From assembly GCF_004804275.1 (NCBI RefSeq), contig NZ_STGI01000009.1, positions 174,817 through 238,816 of the forward strand: DNA of 64,000 nt, read 5' to 3'. Under the pieces are notes generated by a model that did not search any database, was not told the origin of the DNA, and saw nothing but the letters and a program-made list of their open reading frames with translations. The DNA comes from Herbaspirillum sp. ST 5-3. Its GTDB lineage: Bacteria > Pseudomonadota > Gammaproteobacteria > Burkholderiales > Burkholderiaceae_D. Position numbers and translations under genes: made by a program. How positions within the stretch are numbered: position 1 is the stretch's first letter; the number at the start of each line of letters is the position of its first letter. Positions 8,828 through 17,161 of the stretch are shown here, piece by piece.

Positions 8828-9325
8828 ATGAAACTGCAACTGATCAAGAAGACCGCAATTGCCGCTGCTCTGTCCGTATTCGCTGTGGCCGCTTCGGCCA
8901 TGACCCCGATGCAAGATGACAGCCTGAGCCAAGTTTCCGGCCAGGACGGCGTGTCGATCGCTGCCAACCTGAACGTTGACATCGGTTCGTTCCAGTACAC
9001 CAACACGACCGACAACAATGCAAACATCAACTTCAATCACATCAAGGCAAATGGTTTGATTGCAGCCACCATCGACGTGATCAGCGGCACCACCTTCGGT
9101 GCGATTCGCACCGCATCCGGTGTGAGCGGCGACTTCTTCAATCCGGCAAGCGACGTGGTCCAGATCGCTATTCCGGCTGCAACCCACGTGACGCTGCCGG
9201 CTCCGGCTCTGCTGAGCGTGTCGGTTGACAGCGTCACGATGGGTGGCAGCACTGCCTCCTTCGGCAAGATGGCAATGAACCAGATCGACCTGCGCGGCAC
9301 CAGCGTCTGGATGTGGGCACACTAA
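8828..9325 (+). CDS. Exported protein with N-terminal LSxVSGxDG motif (Fil/DUF6160-like)
   Basis: 165 residues, GGAG 8 bases before ATG. Signal peptide residues 1-24 (ends AASA). Immediately after comes PMQDDSLSQVSGQDGV (residues 27-42), the motif shared with two downstream proteins. The rest is Ser/Thr/Asn-rich, beta-strand-like, Cys-free, and ends in an aromatic strand (RGTSVWMWAH), similar to the end of the 11220 protein (RFWAN). From memory this is the style of the Acinetobacter FilA/DUF6160 group of presumed surface or pilus-like proteins; not confirmed. It is a single-gene unit: a strong terminator follows. Its isolated promoter, long leader and terminator suggest high, separately controlled expression, as for a major subunit. 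Confidence 0.75.
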   Translation: MKLQLIKKTAIAAALSVFAVAASAMTPMQDDSLSQVSGQDGVSIAANLNVDIGSFQYTNTTDNNANINFNHIKANGLIAATIDVISGTTFGAIRTASGVSGDFFNPASDVVQIAIPAATHVTLPAPALLSVSVDSVTMGGSTASFGKMAMNQIDLRGTSVWMWAH

Positions 9326-9369
9326 TCAGCAGCCGCTGGCAACAGCGACTGGCCTGATCTAGCGGCCTC

Positions 9370-9394
9370 CCCCCGGTGTCATGCCGGGGGTTTT
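9370..9394 (+). terminator. Rho-independent terminator
   Basis: Stem CCCCCGG (9370-9376) / CCGGGGG (9384-9390), 7-base loop, then TTTT. It ends the transcript of the 8828 gene. Confidence 0.85.
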
Positions 9395-9508
9395 CCAGCA
9401 GCGCTTTTCATCGATCCCGATGGTTGGCTAACGGATCGGTGAAGAGCGCGCTCCCGGCAAATCGCCTGGCGGCACTGCTCCGCCGGACACACCGACTGCT
9501 TCGCAATC

Positions 9509-10294
9509 ATGAGCGTGAAACGATTTCCTCTTGTCTTGATGAGCGCAGCGCTCTCCACGCTGCTTTGCGCGGGTACCGCATCGGCGCAACTGCGCGCCAT
9601 GTCCGAGCAAGAGATGTCGTCGACCCACGCCCAGGGATTATTGGTACTGAACAACAGCAGCTTCGACGGATTCGATTTCACCCGCATCGCACTGGGCGCG
9701 GACGTCACGCTGAACGCCAATTTCCGCAACATCCGCCTCGGCGAGTATAACTACGCAGCACGCAACGGCACGGGTGCCGACATCGACATGCCGCTGCTGC
9801 AGTTCGGCCGCAGCGACGGCACCTACGATCAGCGCCTGGTGCAGATCACCAATCCTTACCTTGAATTCATCTATCGCAATGTCGCGAATGCCGCCCAACG
9901 CGAGGTCGTCGGCATTCGCTTCGGTTTCGACGGCATCAAGGGCGACGTCGGCCTGACACTGAATACACTGAGCGGTTCGATGCTCGTTGACGGCGGCGCC
10001 GCCGGCATGCTGGACTCCAGCACCGCACCGGACGGCGGCAAGCGCTGGGACGGTAGTTGCACCGCACCTTGCCTCACGCTGGCGCAACTGGGCGGCGTTC
10101 GGGCCGGCGATGCAAACGGTCCCAGCCGCGACTTCTGGATGGCAGTACTCAAGACGCCCGTGCAATTCCAGCCGCCTGCGGGTCTCACTGCGCCGCAGGT
10201 CGCGCAAGCAGGCTTCTGGATGAACTGGCGCGACCGCCTCGCCGCCATCAATACGACCGGCACGCCGCCTCCCAACCTTCCGTATCCCCGTTGA
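9509..10294 (+). CDS. Exported protein with degenerate N-terminal motif, first gene of trio
   Basis: 261 residues. Signal peptide residues 1-26 (ends TASA). The segment after it (LRAMSEQEMSSTHAQGLLVL) aligns with the LSxVSGxDG motif of the neighbours but has lost the Gly-x-Asp-Gly core. The mature chain is Asn/Gly/Asp-rich and beta-like (DVTLNANFRNIRLGEYNY; GIRFGFDGIKGDVGLTLNTL), with one Cys pair (CTAPC) and a Pro-rich tail. No enzymatic motif. Only 3 bp separates it from the next gene, so 9509-11687 is one operon. Probably an outer-surface or periplasmic structural component; I do not recognise a named family. Confidence 0.7.
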   Translation: MSVKRFPLVLMSAALSTLLCAGTASAQLRAMSEQEMSSTHAQGLLVLNNSSFDGFDFTRIALGADVTLNANFRNIRLGEYNYAARNGTGADIDMPLLQFGRSDGTYDQRLVQITNPYLEFIYRNVANAAQREVVGIRFGFDGIKGDVGLTLNTLSGSMLVDGGAAGMLDSSTAPDGGKRWDGSCTAPCLTLAQLGGVRAGDANGPSRDFWMAVLKTPVQFQPPAGLTAPQVAQAGFWMNWRDRLAAINTTGTPPPNLPYPR

Positions 10295-10297
10295 CGC

Positions 10298-11218
10298 ATG
10301 CGTGCACTCGACCTGACCGCAATATCGGCCGGCCATGCTGTCGCCATGCTCTGCGGATTGATTTCGCTGTGCGGTGTGCCGGCATCGGCGAGCGCCGAGG
10401 GACTGCAGCCACTCAACGATGTGGCGCTGTCGTCGGTCACCGGCCGTGACGGGCTGAGTTTCGACCTGTCCAATTTCTCCTTGTCGGGCGACGCACGGTA
10501 CACCTATTACGCGCCCTCGCCCTCGACGGCGAGCGCCTATATCGGCAGCCCGTATCTTTCGCGCTCGGACGATACCGCCAGCGAATTTGCGGATCCCTAC
10601 CGGCTGGCGGTGGTAAAAGGCGCGCCCGGCATGGCCGATGTCATCAGCCTTTCCAATCCGCTCAACGCCAATGGCCTGAAGCGATGGCAGGCGGCGTTCG
10701 ACTGGGGAGTCAACGCGGACGGCATTGCCTTCGAAGGCGGCAGCGCCGTGTTCAAGGATGCGGTGTTCTATGGCGGCGGCATGCAATGGACCACGCCGCA
10801 ACGCGGCGAAGGAATCGCTTTCGGCCTCGCCCTGCGCGCAGATATCGGCAACATTCTGCTGCGTCCGCGCGGCCGGGACGACATCACCCAGACCGAACCC
10901 GCAAGCGTTGCCGAACAAATGAATATCCGCGGCGTGAAAATCGGCGCGGTCGACAGTAACGGCAATTTTCTGAATACACCCTGGCGCATCGCCGACGTGG
11001 CGACCCAGCCGGGCATCTTCAATGCGGTAACGGACGCCGGCGGCAATCCGCGCCTGCACGTCGGCATCGACTGGCCTGATGCAAGTGGCGCTGCATTGGG
11101 CGGCCTGCAGATCGACAACGTTTCCTTCCGCAGCGACATCACCGGCAACCTCGATCTCGGATCAAGCCGCATCGGCTCGATACAGATTCAGTACCTGGAC
11201 ATCAAGGTGAGACCCTGA
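10298..11218 (+). CDS. Exported protein with LSxVTGxDG motif, second gene of trio
   Basis: 306 residues. Signal peptide residues ~1-33 (ends ASASA), then PLNDVALSSVTGRDGL (residues 38-53), matching the 8828 and 11220 proteins. The mature part is Cys-free and rich in Asn, Gly, Ser and Asp with strand-like stretches (AGGNPRLHVGIDWPDASGAA; DLGSSRIGSIQIQYLDIKV). It is the longest of the four. One base separates its stop from the next start, implying tight translational coupling. Function unknown; secreted structural role inferred from composition and context. Confidence 0.72.
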   Translation: MRALDLTAISAGHAVAMLCGLISLCGVPASASAEGLQPLNDVALSSVTGRDGLSFDLSNFSLSGDARYTYYAPSPSTASAYIGSPYLSRSDDTASEFADPYRLAVVKGAPGMADVISLSNPLNANGLKRWQAAFDWGVNADGIAFEGGSAVFKDAVFYGGGMQWTTPQRGEGIAFGLALRADIGNILLRPRGRDDITQTEPASVAEQMNIRGVKIGAVDSNGNFLNTPWRIADVATQPGIFNAVTDAGGNPRLHVGIDWPDASGAALGGLQIDNVSFRSDITGNLDLGSSRIGSIQIQYLDIKVRP

Positions 11219-11219
11219 C

Positions 11220-11687
11220 ATGCTCAAGACGCTGCTCGCCGCATTCCTCGCCGCCGGCGCAAGCGCCGCATTCGCGCAGGCACCCGTTCCGCTGGACGAC
11301 GCCGAACTGTCGCAAGTCAGCGGCGCGGATGGAGTCGGCTTCGCCATTCACCTCTCGCTGAATGATCCGACCGTGCCCGACCCCGTCACCGACAGCCGCA
11401 TCTCGATGGGTTTTACGGTCGACGGACAGACCAACTACATGGTCATCAAGAACCTGCGTGGCATTGTCGATATGGGGACGGTCACCATCAGCGTGCACAA
11501 GCGGACGGACGGCGGCGGTGATTATGTGGCGCTGGGATTGCCGGGATCCGTGAAGTACACCAACTTCGGCTACGAGTCGCTGAGCGTGCAGACCAACCCG
11601 CTGGCGCCCGTCACCGACAGCCTTGGCCGCACCAATCTCAACGGCTCCTTATCGATGACGGGAGAGCTCAGATTCTGGGCGAACTGA
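11220..11687 (+). CDS. Exported protein with LSxVSGxDG motif, third gene of trio
   Basis: 155 residues. Signal peptide 1-19 (ends AFA), then PLDDAELSQVSGADGV (residues 24-39). This copy is the closest to a double-glycine leader: E-L at -8/-7, V at -4, G-A at -2/-1, the pattern cut by C39 peptidases of peptide exporters. The remainder is beta-like and ends LSMTGELRFWAN, resembling the aromatic C terminus of the 8828 protein. It ends the operon and converges on folE with 22 bp between. It is similar in size to the 8828 protein; the pair may be major and minor subunits. Confidence 0.74.
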   Translation: MLKTLLAAFLAAGASAAFAQAPVPLDDAELSQVSGADGVGFAIHLSLNDPTVPDPVTDSRISMGFTVDGQTNYMVIKNLRGIVDMGTVTISVHKRTDGGGDYVALGLPGSVKYTNFGYESLSVQTNPLAPVTDSLGRTNLNGSLSMTGELRFWAN

Positions 11688-11709
11688 GCAAACGAAGCGA
11701 AGACAGGCG

Positions 11710-12279
11710 CTAATCCTTCTCGCGCGCCAGGGAAAGGAATTCGGTTCTGAGACCGAGATTGGTGCGCATCTCGCCGAGCAGCGCCGAGGTCACGGTTTCC
11801 TCGCCGGGGGTCTGGATGCCGCGACTCTCCATGCACATATGACGGCAGCGAATCACGACGCCGACCGACAAGGGCTGCACATGCGTCATCAAGGCTTCGG
11901 CGATCTGGATCGTGAGGCGCTCCTGGACTTGCAGCCGCTTGGAAAAACACTCCACCAGCCGGGTCAGCTTCGAGAGTCCGACGATTTTACCGTTCGGCGT
12001 GTAACCAACCGTCGCCGTCCCGAAGAACGGCGCCAGATGATGCTCGCAATGGCTGTACACCGGAATGCCACGCACCACGATCAGTTCATTGTATTGTTCC
12101 GCGCCGTCCTCGAACACCTTCAGGATTTCGGCCGGATCCTTGTCATAGCCCGATGTCCAGTCGCGCCATGCCTTGTCAACGCGCGCCGGCGTGTCGCGCA
12201 GTCCTTGCCGGCTCGGGTCTTCGCCCAGGTGACGCAGCAGGCGGCGCCAGTCTTTTTCGGAGAAATTGTTTTCATCCAT
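11710..12279 (-). CDS. folE: GTP cyclohydrolase I
   Basis: 189 residues from ATG 12279 (MDENNFSEKDWRRLL), with AAGGGA upstream. It converts GTP to 7,8-dihydroneopterin triphosphate, the first step of folate/pterin synthesis, in the cytoplasm. Diagnostic motifs: zinc ligands and active-site His in SHCEHHLAPF, GLSKLTRLVE, VQERLT and the second zinc Cys in CRHMCMESRG. Length is normal for the family. The frame is open further upstream to 12510, but that part lacks conserved sequence. No functional link to the neighbouring genes is apparent. Confidence 0.96.
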   Translation of the reverse strand: MDENNFSEKDWRRLLRHLGEDPSRQGLRDTPARVDKAWRDWTSGYDKDPAEILKVFEDGAEQYNELIVVRGIPVYSHCEHHLAPFFGTATVGYTPNGKIVGLSKLTRLVECFSKRLQVQERLTIQIAEALMTHVQPLSVGVVIRCRHMCMESRGIQTPGEETVTSALLGEMRTNLGLRTEFLSLAREKD

Positions 12280-12516
12280 TATGTGATCCCTTCGTTTCTG
12301 AAATAGAGTGCGGGTGGCATGCACGTCTTGCAACCAGCCGCTGCGCTCGAATGCTGCGTCCGCGTTGCGTGCAAGATCCGCCCTGCGCGCCGGCTGCACA
12401 TTGATCCATGTGCCGTGCGGGCGCTCCATTCGCGGCTGAAAAAGCAGGCATTGCCACTCCTGTTGGGCGCATGATAGCACTCGCCGCGCCATCCCCCAGC
12501 GCAGCGCCATGACGCG

Positions 12517-13224
12517 TCAGGCCTCGTCCGACGGTGCATCCGTGAGCCGCGCCAGCACACCGTTGACGATGCGATCGCAGCGCGCGCCGTCGAAAGAAAA
12601 TGCCTCTTCGAAGGCGAAGTCGATCTCGCGCGAGAGCGACTCGCGCAACAGCCCCCTGGCCCGGAAAAAGCGCGTACGCACCGTCGCTTCCGGAATACCG
12701 AGGCAGGCCGAAGTCTCCTCGACGCTCATCTCTTCCAGCGCACGCAGCATGAACACGGTGCGAAACGCCTCCGGCAATTCATCGATTTTCTTTTCGAGCA
12801 AGCGACGCGCCTCGGCGCGCAGCGCAGCGCGTTCCGGTTGTTCGGGGGTGGCTTCATTCATGTTTGCCTCTGCGGCCTCGCTATCCCATTCGATCTCGCC
12901 ATCGAGGCTGATCACCTGCGCCCTGCGGCTGCGTTTGCGGGAACGCGCAATCGCTTCATTGACCACGATGCGCGTCAGCCATGTGGACAATTTCGCATCA
13001 CCGCGAAATTGATTGATGCGTCGATACGCCAGCAGATAGGCGTCCTGCAGCACGTCCTCCGCTTCTGCGTCGTCCTTCAGCACGCTGCGCGCGGTGCGGT
13101 AGAGCACGCGGTTGTAGCGCCGCATCAGAAATTCGAATGCCTGCTGGTCGCCGCCTGCGATCCTGCTTGCGAGTTCGACATCGGAGATGTCCTTGTCGAC
13201 GGTCGTCCTGATTGGCTGTGGCAT
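12517..13224 (-). CDS. ECF-type RNA polymerase sigma factor
   Basis: 235 residues from ATG 13224 (GAGGGG upstream). Region 2 spans ~25-100 (AFEFLMRRYNRVLYRTARSV, DAEDVLQDAYLLAYRRINQF-like, FRGDAKLSTWLTRIVVNEA). Region 4 spans ~145-205 (LPEAFRTVFMLRALEEMSVE, LGIPEATVRTRFFRARGLLR). A ~35-residue tail follows region 4. It resembles the RpoE/SigW side of the ECF family. No anti-sigma gene is adjacent, so how it is activated is not evident. Cytoplasmic. Confidence 0.93.
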   Translation of the reverse strand: MPQPIRTTVDKDISDVELASRIAGGDQQAFEFLMRRYNRVLYRTARSVLKDDAEAEDVLQDAYLLAYRRINQFRGDAKLSTWLTRIVVNEAIARSRKRSRRAQVISLDGEIEWDSEAAEANMNEATPEQPERAALRAEARRLLEKKIDELPEAFRTVFMLRALEEMSVEETSACLGIPEATVRTRFFRARGLLRESLSREIDFAFEEAFSFDGARCDRIVNGVLARLTDAPSDEA

Positions 13225-13328
13225 GGCCCCTCTGCGTTTTTGTTGAGTTCAAGGCATTAGATGACGGCAATCCTCAGCGCGTTCCCGGATTGCAGGATTT
13301 CCGCAAAAAGCGACGCCCGCCAGGCGTT

Positions 13329-13733
13329 TCAGTACTTCCTGATCCTGAAATCGTGCTGCAGCACGATCCTCGTCGATCCGATCAGGCTGCTCAGACCAAG
13401 CACAAGCTGCGTCAGCGCTGTCCCCGGCATGGCCCATATCTGGCCCGGCGGCGCAAGCATGTTCGTTGCCGCAGAAATGACCGGGACGGCCCACTCGGCT
13501 TCGGGCGTCACATCGAGCAAGATATCGCCCTCGCCCGTGGTGTGCATGAAGATCTCGCCGCCGTGCCCGAGGCAAAAGCAGATGCCGTAGCCGGTCGCGT
13601 TGGTCTTTTCGATGGCGCGCTGGAGTTCCCGGTTGTAATTGTCAATCCAGGCTTCGACGTCGTAGGTCGTCTTCAGATCGATCCACGGACGCTGCGCAGT
13701 CTGCGCGTCCGTGGTCTTGTCGTTGGTGTGCAT
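13329..13733 (-). CDS. Hypothetical protein
   Basis: 134 residues from ATG 13733; only a weak ribosome-binding site. No signal peptide or membrane segment. Mixed alpha/beta sequence with a Gly-rich core (NATGYGICFCLGHGGEIFMH; PPGQIWAMPGTALTQLVLGL). Family not recognised. An internal 9-bp inverted repeat (CACGGACGC 13684-13692, GCGTCCGTG 13705-13713) would fold the start of the mRNA. It lies alone between the ECF sigma gene and a lipoprotein gene, all on the same strand. Confidence 0.55.
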   Translation of the reverse strand: MHTNDKTTDAQTAQRPWIDLKTTYDVEAWIDNYNRELQRAIEKTNATGYGICFCLGHGGEIFMHTTGEGDILLDVTPEAEWAVPVISAATNMLAPPGQIWAMPGTALTQLVLGLSSLIGSTRIVLQHDFRIRKY

Positions 13734-13873
13734 CGCGGTTCTCGCTGGGATATCAGGCTAGTTTCCCATATTGCGAGGCAGCGTGCTTGATGATGCAGCC
13801 GTTGAGCACGATGTCGCCAGCCGCTGCAGGCGAGGCGCGAAAGCGAATGAGTTGCGCTTCCGCCTTGCCGCGA

Positions 13874-14977
13874 TTACTTGTGGCTGATGGACCAGTTGCC
13901 GCCCGTGCTCGGGCCGCCAGACCAGCTGCCGTTGGCGGCAACCGTCGAGGGGAACTGCCCGGTAAAGACCGCGCCGTTACTCGTCGTCCCGGAGCTGAAG
14001 CTGGCGACGCCCTGCGAGTTCACCGTGCCCGAGACCGAGAACGTTCCAGAGAGATTGCCGACGCAAGTTCCCGAAACCGATCCGCTGGTCGAAATGCTGA
14101 TATTCGAGCATGTGCCGCTGTCGGAACCATTGAAGCTTCCGATCCACGAACCGGCAAACCGTGACGCCGACGGAATGCTGGACGACGAAGCGCTTGCGAT
14201 ATAGCTGTTGAGCTCGTAACGCGAGGAAGATACCGCGGCCTGGGTTGATGATCCTGCTGCCGTCGTCGCGTAATTCCATTCACACTTCACGCGCTTTCTC
14301 AAGGCGGCATCCCTCCAGCAAGTGTAGCTGGTGATGTTGATCGTCGGGTTGGACGGACTGGTCTGCTGCGTGGTGACCGTATACACCTCTTTGTAGGCAT
14401 TGAAGGTTCCAGCAGGAACGGTGACCGATTCCATGCCCACGATCGACCCTTTGTTGTTGCCGGTCACGACGGTCGTACCGCAGGTTCGTGTCCAGTTGTT
14501 GTCCCAGCTCTGGCCGACAGCAAAGGGGGCGACACTGGCGGCATTCACGCCGGTGAATGTGCATGTGGGTGTGGAAGATCCGACACTGCCCGTGCTGGTG
14601 ATGGCACCAGTCGTGGAAATGTTGGTGACGGAAGCAAGGAAACCGCTCGAATAGGTTTCGGTATACGAGACCGATCCATCGCTGTTAACAGCATTGTATT
14701 CGCGCGTCGTGAAATATGTTGTCGCAGTGCTGCTGGCGGCCGAGGTGTCCGTCCGGCTGTAGGTATAGGAATCGCCAGCCTTGGTCGGAATGCTTGTGAC
14801 GGTTCCGGAACCGCCGGTCGTATTGCCCGAGGATGTGCCCGTCGAGGAGGCGCCGTTTGACGATGTGTTCGATGATGACGTGCTGGTCGACGATGTGCTG
14901 GTTGCAGCATCGCCACCTCCACCACATCCAAGAACGAGAGACGCCGTCAGCAAGCCGGCTATTACAGTTTTGATCAT
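13874..14977 (-). CDS. Ser/Thr-rich lipoprotein
   Basis: 367 residues from ATG 14977. Lipoprotein signal peptide with Cys18 (LVLGCGGGG). Residues ~25-60 are a low-complexity Ser/Thr/Asn/Gly linker, followed by a beta-rich domain (GDSYTYSRTDTS; WDNNWTRTCGTTVV; TVPAGTFNAYKEVYTV) that resembles domains in other exported Burkholderiales lipoproteins. The C-terminal ~100 residues form a second Gly/Ser-rich beta domain (FAGSWIGSFNGSDSGTCSN). The function is unknown; an envelope lipoprotein on a flexible tether. Confidence 0.75.
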   Translation of the reverse strand: MIKTVIAGLLTASLVLGCGGGGDAATSTSSTSTSSSNTSSNGASSTGTSSGNTTGGSGTVTSIPTKAGDSYTYSRTDTSAASSTATTYFTTREYNAVNSDGSVSYTETYSSGFLASVTNISTTGAITSTGSVGSSTPTCTFTGVNAASVAPFAVGQSWDNNWTRTCGTTVVTGNNKGSIVGMESVTVPAGTFNAYKEVYTVTTQQTSPSNPTINITSYTCWRDAALRKRVKCEWNYATTAAGSSTQAAVSSSRYELNSYIASASSSSIPSASRFAGSWIGSFNGSDSGTCSNISISTSGSVSGTCVGNLSGTFSVSGTVNSQGVASFSSGTTSNGAVFTGQFPSTVAANGSWSGGPSTGGNWSISHK

Positions 14978-15297
14978 TGATTGTTCCCCTTCGAGCGATA
15001 TGTTGATATTGAATTTCTCATGCGAATTTCGTTATTTATCTGATAACGAACGCCCGATTATTCTTGATAAATATCAACTTAACAAGCCATATTCAAGGTA
15101 ATTTTGACGTATTGAAGCCGGGAAAACCGGGGTGGACAGCGCGCGGATCCCGGCTTCTCGGCCTTTCTGCCCGACGTCTGCCAGATACGGTTCAAACAGA
15201 AGTTATCAGTGCGGCAAGGACCTGTCATGCACGGGCAGTGAACTTTCAGATGTCCAATGGTCTTACATTCCAGTTCGACAATCACAATCAACGGCCC
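14978..15297. promoter_or_regulatory. 320-bp divergent AT-rich intergenic region with inverted repeats
   Basis: Lies between the start of the lipoprotein gene (minus) and that of the methyltransferase (plus). It contains GTTGATATT (15002-15010) with AATATCAAC (15070-15078), and between them a palindrome TTATC-T-GATAA (15036-15046) flanked by CGTTAT/ATAACG. These look like regulator sites or a leader structure. No gene seen. Confidence 0.4.
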
Positions 15298-15918
15298 ATG
15301 AACCCGATATCAGTCGACAACGTTGTCAGCGCTTATCGTTTCTACGCTCCCCATTACGATCGCCTGTTCGGCGCAGTGCTTGAACCGGGACGACGCGCAC
15401 TGACACAGGCCGTCTGCGCAGTGCGACCGGCGTCGATACTCGAGGTGGGCGTCGGCACCGGATTGACGCTCTCGCGCTACCCTGCCGGCTCCGCCGTGGT
15501 CGGCATCGACATCTCCGACGAAATGCTCGACATCGCGCGCGAGCGCGCGGCGAAACTTGCGGGCCGGAATATCCATCTGGCGGCCATGAATGCAGAAGCA
15601 ATGGACTTTCCCGACGCCTGTTTTGACTGCGTGGCGATTCCTTACGTACTGTCGGTGACGCCGCATCCGGAACGCCTGGTCGCCGAAATCCGCCGCGTAT
15701 GCCGCAAGGGCGGCACCATCCTGATTCTCAACCACTTCAGCGGCAGCCGCTTCTGGTGGTTCCTGGAACGCGCTGTACGCAAGCTCTCCAACAAGATCGG
15801 CTTCCGCTCCGACTTTTGTTATGACGAACAAATCCTCAAGTACAATTGGGAGATCCTGTCGGTGAAGAAAGTGAATTTCCTCGGTCTGTCGAGGCTGGTG
15901 GTCATTCGCAATTCCTGA
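15298..15918 (+). CDS. Class I SAM methyltransferase, phosphatidylethanolamine N-methyltransferase-like
   Basis: 206 residues from ATG 15298; an in-frame ATG at 15250 is an alternative. SAM-binding motif I is ILEVGVGTGLTLSRYP, followed by VVGIDISDEMLDIARERA and AEAMDFPDACFDCVAIPYVL. The opening VVSAYRFYAPHYDRLFGAVL and the C-terminal FSGSRFWWFLERAVRKLSNK are typical of the PmtA group, which methylates phosphatidylethanolamine toward phosphatidylcholine at the inner membrane. UbiE/small-molecule methyltransferases are close relatives, so the substrate is not certain. Confidence 0.75.
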   Translation: MNPISVDNVVSAYRFYAPHYDRLFGAVLEPGRRALTQAVCAVRPASILEVGVGTGLTLSRYPAGSAVVGIDISDEMLDIARERAAKLAGRNIHLAAMNAEAMDFPDACFDCVAIPYVLSVTPHPERLVAEIRRVCRKGGTILILNHFSGSRFWWFLERAVRKLSNKIGFRSDFCYDEQILKYNWEILSVKKVNFLGLSRLVVIRNS

Positions 15919-16000
15919 ACCCTGCTTCAGTTTCCGCAGGATGCATACCGCGCATGCACTGCGCGGCACATACTGTTTTTGCCAGGCATCTCCAACGATA

Positions 16001-17158
16001 ATGAAGCGCATCACGGATGTCCTGTGGCATCGACTCACCGGCCTCATGCCGGGAGAATTGAATCAACCGAAACTCGCGTGGCTGGCGTTCTCGCGCGAGC
16101 ACTCCCCCCTGCTGACACGCCGGCGTGCGATGCTGATCGTCAATCGCGTCCGACTCTTCGCCTTCCTGTTCGCGGTAGTGACTCCCTTATGGAGCGTGGT
16201 CGATTTCCTGGCATTTCCCTTTTCGCTCTGGCTCGGCCTGGCGCTGATGCGCGTTCTTGCATCGGTCGCATTTGCCGCCCTGCTCGCCTGGTTTCATCCG
16301 AGAGGCAATCTGCCCAACGCCCATCGGGCGCTGGCAATGCTGTTCTTCATTCCGACTGTCTTTTACATCGGTTCGCATACGCTGCTGGCAAGCTATCATT
16401 TGAGCGGATTTTCAGCAGCGATCAGCACGGGTTACGCTTTCCTGCCGTTCGTACTCCTTTCCGGGCTGTCGATCTTTCCGCTCACGCTTCTGGAAAACTT
16501 GTTGATCGCCAGTCCGATCCTCCTTGCGCAAGGCGTGTCCGTCTTTTTTGATCCAGCCGCGACAGGCTGGTCACCGTTCGCCGGCGCTTTTTGGCTGCTG
16601 GTGCTGATCACCGGGGTATCGATGCTGGCCGGCATCAGCCAGCTGGCATTCATGATCGCGCTGGTGCGCCAGGCCAATCGCGATCCGCTGACCGGCGTGT
16701 TTTCGCGCAAGAGCGGAGAGGAAATGCTGGACCTGCAATTCAATATCGCCAGCCGCGGCAATTCGCCCATGGCGGTTGCCTTCATTGACCTCGATCACTT
16801 CAAGAGCATCAACGACAGCTTCGGTCATGAAGCCGGGGATCAGGTTCTGATCGGCGTCACGGAGATCATCGGCGCCAACCTTCGTCGCGGCGACACGCTC
16901 GCCCGCTGGGGCGGGGAAGAATTTGTCGTGATCATGCCCAATACCGATCTGGCGCAAGCAGAGGCTGCAGTTGCGCGATTGCGGGCAATCGGTTTCGGCG
17001 TGCGCCCGGACAACCTGCGCATCACGGCCAGCATCGGAATTGCGGAGCGTATTGCCGATGCAAGCGCCGACTGGAAGGCGCTGGTCGAGATTGCCGACCA
17101 GCGCATGTATCGCGCAAAACATGGCGGCCGCGACCGCGTTGTCAGCACGGATGCATAA
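16001..17158 (+). CDS. Membrane-bound diguanylate cyclase (GGDEF)
   Basis: 385 residues from ATG 16001; an upstream in-frame ATG at 15941 adds 20 unremarkable residues. Six hydrophobic segments fill residues ~40-210, forming a membrane sensor. The C-terminal GGDEF domain (~220-385) has DRDPLTGV-type start (ANRDPLTGVFSRKSG), FIDLDHFKSINDSFGHEAGD and the active motif WGGEEFV. An RRGD inhibitory site lies five residues before GGEEF, so product feedback is expected. It makes c-di-GMP. It converges with malic enzyme, with 3 bp between the stops. Confidence 0.92.
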   Translation: MKRITDVLWHRLTGLMPGELNQPKLAWLAFSREHSPLLTRRRAMLIVNRVRLFAFLFAVVTPLWSVVDFLAFPFSLWLGLALMRVLASVAFAALLAWFHPRGNLPNAHRALAMLFFIPTVFYIGSHTLLASYHLSGFSAAISTGYAFLPFVLLSGLSIFPLTLLENLLIASPILLAQGVSVFFDPAATGWSPFAGAFWLLVLITGVSMLAGISQLAFMIALVRQANRDPLTGVFSRKSGEEMLDLQFNIASRGNSPMAVAFIDLDHFKSINDSFGHEAGDQVLIGVTEIIGANLRRGDTLARWGGEEFVVIMPNTDLAQAEAAVARLRAIGFGVRPDNLRITASIGIAERIADASADWKALVEIADQRMYRAKHGGRDRVVSTDA

Positions 17159-17161
17159 GGT

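Noticed and set aside
9638..11059. 473-codon minus-strand open frame across the exported-protein trio
   Set aside because: The plus-strand genes have signal peptides, a shared motif and operon spacing; the antisense frame shows no motif.
8828..11687. Fap amyloid subunits FapB/FapC
   Set aside because: No imperfect Asn/Gln-rich tandem repeats or Cys-x-x-Cys end are present; the proteins share a different N-terminal motif.
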